Assembly (NCBI GenBank): GCA_964635975.1 | Contig: CAZWPO010000007.1 | Coordinates: forward strand, 1-64,000 | Origin: UBA5314 sp964635975 | GTDB lineage: Bacteria; Bacillota; Syntrophomonadia; Syntrophomonadales; Syntrophomonadaceae | DNA length: 64,000 bases | Reading direction: 5' to 3' | Part shown: one piece after another, positions 60,605 to 64,000 of the stretch | Layout of the letters: each line of letters opens with the position of its first letter | How positions within the stretch are numbered: position 1 is the stretch's first letter | Position numbers and translations under genes: made by a program | The notes under the pieces: model-generated | What the model was told of the DNA's origin: nothing | Database searches by the model: none | What the model saw: the letters and a program-made list of their open reading frames with translations, nothing else

Positions 60605-61609
60605 TTACTCCACCTCCTTTAGTTCTTCCATAATCTTGACGATACTGATCCCCGCCGGGCAGGCTATCAAACATCTGCCACAGCCTATGCACAAAGGATC
60701 TCCATATCTCTCTTTATAGAACTCCAACTTGTGTAAGAAGCGGTTCCTAAAACGCTCCATGGAGGCTTCGCGGGGGTTGTGCCCGCCAGCCATCAATGTG
60801 TATTCTCGGTACATACAAGAATCCCAGCAGCGGAAGCGGTAGCCCTCTTCACCAAATGTCTTGACCTGGATATCAAAACAATAGCAAGTGGGGCATACAT
60901 AGGTGCATATCCCGCAGTTCTGACAGGGATCGGAAAGCCGCTCCCAGATCGGGTGTTCAAACATGTCTTTTAGCTTTTCGGCCAGACCATCATAACTAAC
61001 CTGGCGCGCAAAAGGTTTGGCTTCCGGCAGTTTCACTTCCTGCTCATTAAGCAGGTCTCCCAGCAGTTTGGTTAATTCCTCACCCCTGGCGCTCAGGGGC
61101 TCCCAAGCATAAGCAGACCCCAGGTCATGGATGATGACGTCAGCGGCCGGCCTTAAGGGATCAACGCCCATGGCGTTGCAAAAGCAGTTGGGGCCGGGCA
61201 CGTAGCAGGCCTGGGCTATAAACACGGTGTTATCTCGGCGGGCCTGATAATACCCGTCTTCATATCCCCGGGTCCTAAATACCGTATCCAGGCACTCTAT
61301 GCCCTTGTAATCACAGGGCCGTATGCCAAAAACGATCTGCGGTTCGCTTACTTCATAGACTTCCTCTACAAGAACATCTGGCCCGCTGGTTTTGAACTTG
61401 TACATGCGCTCGGTCTGCGGTAAAACCACGTCTTTGGGCGGCTGGGCCACATTCAATACCTCAAGGCGCAGTTCATCCTGGCTCTGGTCGAACTCATTCC
61501 AGGGCAAAAAGGCAGAGGTTTTGCCCTTTTGCATGGGCAAAAGGAGCAGGGCCGTGCTGGCTAAACGGTCCAAAGCCGCGTTAAGATTCTTCTTTTCTAA
61601 TACTTTCAC
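60605..61609 (-). CDS. flxB: FlxB-like [4Fe-4S] electron-transfer subunit
   Basis: A 334-residue iron-sulfur protein. It has an N-terminal region shared with AsrA/HydB-type subunits (FGIRPCDYKGIECLDTVFRT near 93). Two ferredoxin-like cluster motifs follow in the C-terminal third: CQNCGICTYVCPTCYC near 231 and CIGCGRCLIACPAG near 308. These carry electrons between the NADH-oxidising subunit and the heterodisulfide-reductase-like part. The start is GTG 61607-61609 with GGAGG 7 nt upstream. It is one base pair from flxA, so the two are tightly coupled. Confidence 0.82.
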   Translation of the reverse strand: MKVLEKKNLNAALDRLASTALLLLPMQKGKTSAFLPWNEFDQSQDELRLEVLNVAQPPKDVVLPQTERMYKFKTSGPDVLVEEVYEVSEPQIVFGIRPCDYKGIECLDTVFRTRGYEDGYYQARRDNTVFIAQACYVPGPNCFCNAMGVDPLRPAADVIIHDLGSAYAWEPLSARGEELTKLLGDLLNEQEVKLPEAKPFARQVSYDGLAEKLKDMFEHPIWERLSDPCQNCGICTYVCPTCYCFDIQVKTFGEEGYRFRCWDSCMYREYTLMAGGHNPREASMERFRNRFLHKLEFYKERYGDPLCIGCGRCLIACPAGISIVKIMEELKEVE

Positions 61610-61623
61610 CTTGCTCCCTCCCT

Positions 61624-62529
61624 TTAATGAAAATCGTCGGGGTCGTTTTCTTTGTAAACACTAAGAGGCGGTTTCGCTCCCTCGATATACTCCATGCCGG
61701 CTTCGTAAGGGCCGTAGAATGCATTCACATCTTTGATTAGCTTCTGGTTTATGAGCATTAGGGGGATTCCAACCGGGCAGACCCGCTCGCATTCTCCGCA
61801 CTCGATACAGCGTCCTGCCATGTGCAGGGCCTTTACCATGTGGTACATGAAATTATCGCTCTTGCTGGTTTCTCTTCCCACCCATTGTGGTTTAGTCTCA
61901 TCAAATATGCAGGTCCGGCAGTCGCATGCCACGCAGGCCTGGCGGCAGGCATAGCAGCGAATGCACCTGGAAAATATATCCTCAAAGAACTGGTATCGTT
62001 CATTAGGGGTCATTTTCTCTATCTCGCTGACTTTTGCAAAACGATCCCCTTCAATGCGCGGGGCTTGCTCATCACCCAGACGCTCATCATAGATTACCGG
62101 ATTAGGCTGCAGGCAGTTTAAACACTTGGCAGCCAGCGCCCCTGCTTTTGGAGCAGTATTGAAGGCGGATATATCCTGCATGGCCTCCAGTGGATCTCTC
62201 ATGCCCGGGCAGCACACCCCGACTATATAGAGGCGCTCCCGCTTGATCTGCATGTCCTCCAAAAGCCTTACGATGCCTCTCGAGTCGCAGCCTTTTACAA
62301 CAATACCTATCTTTTCGTGCCCATCCCTGAATTTCAGCAGGGCGTTGGACAGATTGTGAATCGAGTACTCGTTAAATATTAGCTTTTCCGTGTCTTCTAC
62401 GTTTCTGGCAAAGAAAGGGCGGGTCTGGAATTCAAAGTCCCCCTCTTCCCATCCCATGAAAATGTCTACCTGCCCTTTTTCAAGCAGTCCTTTAGCTATT
62501 TCTTTTATCCGTACACTAATCTCTTTCAT
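61624..62529 (-). CDS. flxC: FlxC-like [4Fe-4S] electron-transfer subunit
   Basis: A 301-residue iron-sulfur protein related to coenzyme F420 hydrogenase/dehydrogenase beta-like subunits. A Cys-rich central region (VVKGCDSRGIVRLLEDMQIK, VGVCCPGMRD, KCLNCLQPNP) precedes two 4Fe-4S motifs: CIRCYACRQACVACDCRTC near 188 and CIECGECERVCPVGIPL near 239. The ATG overlaps the stop of flxD (ATGA). It is the second subunit after flxD, as in known flx operons, and probably links flavin-derived electrons to the HdrA side. Confidence 0.82.
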   Translation of the reverse strand: MKEISVRIKEIAKGLLEKGQVDIFMGWEEGDFEFQTRPFFARNVEDTEKLIFNEYSIHNLSNALLKFRDGHEKIGIVVKGCDSRGIVRLLEDMQIKRERLYIVGVCCPGMRDPLEAMQDISAFNTAPKAGALAAKCLNCLQPNPVIYDERLGDEQAPRIEGDRFAKVSEIEKMTPNERYQFFEDIFSRCIRCYACRQACVACDCRTCIFDETKPQWVGRETSKSDNFMYHMVKALHMAGRCIECGECERVCPVGIPLMLINQKLIKDVNAFYGPYEAGMEYIEGAKPPLSVYKENDPDDFH

Positions 62530-62957
62530 CTGGCATCCCTCAGCTTTCCGTTGGGCCCTAAAGCCTTAACATCAGCCACCAGTTTTTCCATGGTGTGCTG
62601 GAACTTGATACCCTCCGCGCCCGATATCCAAGCTGTCTGGTATCTTTCAGGCTCCACCCCAAGGTATTCCAGAAGGCTTTTTACCACCGTGTGCCGCCGG
62701 CGGTTGTAGTAATTGCCACTACCATAGTGGCATTCTCCCGGGTGTCACCCGGATAGCAGCACACCATCAGCCCCCCGGTTAAAAGCTCTCAAGACGAACA
62801 TGGGGTCCATGCGTCCTGAGCAGGGGGTTCTGATTATCCGGACCTGGGCCGGGTATTCCAGGTGGTTAAGACCGGCCAGGTCGGCTGCCGCGTATGTGCA
62901 CCAGTTGCACGCGAATACGATTATCTTAGGCTCGTAGCCCTGGTTCTCTACAGACAC
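62526..62957 (-). CDS. mvhD: MvhD/FlxD iron-sulfur protein, predicted selenoprotein
   Basis: A 143-residue subunit that passes electrons to HdrA. It reads MSVENQGYEPKIIVFACNWC at the start, then RTPCSGRMDPMF near 44 and GVLLSG, followed by an in-frame TGA (62747-62745, codon 71) and HPGECHYGSGNYYNRRRHTV. The family has Cys at that position (GCHPGDCHY), one of the [2Fe-2S] ligands together with Cys17, Cys20, Cys46 and Cys76, and in Methanococcus it is selenocysteine. Reading through gives a full-length protein ending in GNGKLRDAR-like sequence (PNGKLRDAR) and a stop that overlaps flxC. The 144 codons are exactly in frame. GTG 62955-62957 has GGAGGT upstream and overlaps the end of hdrA. Confidence 0.88.
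62715..62731 (-). promoter_or_regulatory. Bacterial SECIS-like hairpin for the mvhD UGA codon
   Basis: GCCACTA-TGG-TAGTGGC is a perfect 7-bp stem with a 3-nt loop holding a G, beginning 13 nt after the UGA. The distance of about 20 nt from UGA to the loop is in the range accepted for bacterial SECIS elements. The stem lies entirely within coding sequence. Confidence 0.75.
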
Positions 62958-64000
62958 AGTGCATCCACCTCCGCTACCAGTTGATCATCCGTATAACCCT
63001 TGAGGTTTAACGCCGCCGTCCGGCAAGCCGGGATACAGGCACCGCAGCCCTGACATAGGCTCGGGTTGACCTGTGCCACCTGACGGGTAAAGGTGCCGTG
63101 ATGGCCTCGCTCCTGCCTCTCTACAAGGGATATAGCGTTATATGGACAGATCGGAACGCAAAGCGCGCATCCGGAACATTTATCTACATTTACTTCCGAT
63201 GTCATGGGCTCAATAGCCAGCTCACTCTTGGAAAGCAGACCGCAAACCTTAACGGCCGCCGCGCTGGCCTGGGCCACCGTGTCGGGTATGTCTTTAGGCC
63301 CCTGGCAGGCTCCGGCCAGATAGACTCCAGCCGAGAAGGTCTCTACCGGCTGTAGCTTGGGATGGGCTTCCTGGAAGAAGCCGTCCTTATCCACCGAAAA
63401 TCCTACAGTCTTGGCGAGATCCTGGGCTCCCTCGGAGGGCACCATGGCGGTCGCCAATACAACCATATCAACTTCTACTTCCAACGGCCTGCCCAAAAGC
63501 GTGTCTTCGGCTTTAAGGACTAAACGGTCACCCCGGGGATAGATCTTGCTCACTCTTCCCCTTATATACTTGGCACCGGCGTTTAAGGCGCGCTGGTAGA
63601 ATTCTTCATAGTTCTTTCCGGCTGTTCTTACATCCATGTAGAACACATAGGCTTCGCCATCTTCTATCTTGTCTTTGACCTGGTAGGCATGCTTGGCCGT
63701 GTACATGCAGCAGGCCCGTGAGCAATAGCTCTTTCCCTTGGTATCATCACGCGAGCCGACACACTTTATAAAAGCTACCTGCTTGGGCTCTTTCCCGTCT
63801 GAAGGCCTTTGAATTTTGCCCCCGGTCGGTCCGCCCGCGCTCACTAATCTTTCAAAATGCAGGCTGGATACTACGTCCGGGTAAAGGCCGTATCCATATT
63901 CCCCGTAAGCCTGCTGCCAGTTGAACAGATCAAAGCCGGTTGCCATCACTATGGCTCCTACTTCGACATCTACAAATTCATCCTTATCGTCGAATTTTAT
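62948..64000 (-). CDS. hdrA: Heterodisulfide reductase subunit A (HdrA), partial
   Basis: The C-terminal 350 residues of HdrA are present; the 5' end lies beyond the window. It begins in frame with KFDDKDEFVDVEVGAIVMAT. Visible are the cluster-binding KCVGSRDDTKGKSYCSRACC near 60 of the fragment, the FAD-binding thioredoxin-reductase-type region (VVLATAMVPSEGAQ ... GVYLAGACQGPKDIPDTVAQ), and two C-terminal ferredoxin motifs (CSGCALCVPICPYNAI, CQGCGACIPACRTAALNLKG). In this copy all motif cysteines are Cys, not Sec. HdrA carries the bifurcating FAD. It overlaps mvhD by 10 bp. Confidence 0.93.
   Translation of the reverse strand: MKFDDKDEFVDVEVGAIVMATGFDLFNWQQAYGEYGYGLYPDVVSSLHFERLVSAGGPTGGKIQRPSDGKEPKQVAFIKCVGSRDDTKGKSYCSRACCMYTAKHAYQVKDKIEDGEAYVFYMDVRTAGKNYEEFYQRALNAGAKYIRGRVSKIYPRGDRLVLKAEDTLLGRPLEVEVDMVVLATAMVPSEGAQDLAKTVGFSVDKDGFFQEAHPKLQPVETFSAGVYLAGACQGPKDIPDTVAQASAAAVKVCGLLSKSELAIEPMTSEVNVDKCSGCALCVPICPYNAISLVERQERGHHGTFTRQVAQVNPSLCQGCGACIPACRTAALNLKGYTDDQLVAEVDALCL

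Noticed and set aside
62745..62957. Truncated 70-residue MvhD or a frameshifted pseudogene
   Set aside because: The downstream sequence is intact in the same frame, the UGA replaces a conserved Cys and a SECIS-like stem follows, so a selenoprotein is the better reading.

Overview
The window looks like the chromosome of an anaerobic, probably spore-forming clostridial Firmicute of the Syntrophomonas type. This is inferred from gene content: strong AGGAGG ribosome sites with frequent TTG and GTG starts, a B. subtilis-like alaS-ireB-ruvX-yrzB-mltG-U32 block, a murI-gerM-rph-rdgB-yfcE block, a CtsR-type heat-shock operator, an SLH surface protein, a 2-hydroxyacyl-CoA dehydratase/activator pair, a tungsto/molybdoenzyme, and an Flx-Hdr electron-confurcating complex. 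No rRNA, tRNA or CRISPR array was seen.

Layout. 1-1300: the first bases of a minus-strand [2Fe-2S] oxidoreductase subunit, preceded by an internally deleted group II intron, a terminator and a structured leader RNA. 1.3-4.6 kb: an SDR dehydrogenase, a DUF4349 lipoprotein, a palindromic repeat and an SLH protein with a 15-bp minisatellite tail. 4.8-10.8 kb: the heat-shock operon dnaK-cbpA/dnaJ-cbpM-clpB behind a sigma-A promoter overlapped by a CtsR box. 10.9-22.8 kb: a long minus-strand cell-envelope/tRNA block (PRC-barrel, two very small genes, AI-2E-type exporter, alaS, ireB, ruvX, DUF1292, VanW, mltG, U32 protease, DUF4911, PBP). 23-31.8 kb: a GreA-like protein, glutamate dehydrogenase, a 1067-aa sensor/ATP-grasp/nucleotidyltransferase fusion, mnmA, a Tudor-like lipoprotein and rarA. 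31.9-38.7 kb: csoR-trxA with its operator, split NHEJ genes (ku, ligase, polymerase), and a molybdopterin oxidoreductase with a TetR regulator and matching operators. 38.8-47.2 kb: a DEAD-box helicase, then the murI operon, in which dehydratase and fumarase genes sit between murI and rph. 47.5-55.4 kb: an AAA+/VWA pair, a LytTR regulator, a DUF1285-like protein and a 906-aa aminotransferase-acyl reductase fusion. 55.6-59.5 kb: a small membrane protein and a MacAB exporter. 59.8-64 kb: flxA, flxB, flxC, flxD (mvhD) and part of hdrA.

Most interesting points. flxD contains an in-frame UGA exactly where the family has a cluster Cys, followed by a perfect 7-bp stem with a UGG loop at bacterial-SECIS distance, so it is very probably a selenoprotein. 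The aminotransferase-acyl-ACP-reductase fusion suggests channelled conversion between an acyl thioester, an aldehyde and an amine. The GAF-like/PPDK-type/nucleotidyltransferase fusion next to glutamate dehydrogenase has no function I recognise. Four very short genes (22132-22308, 21950-22117, 32668-32772, 55571-55717) are supported by ribosome sites and coupling.
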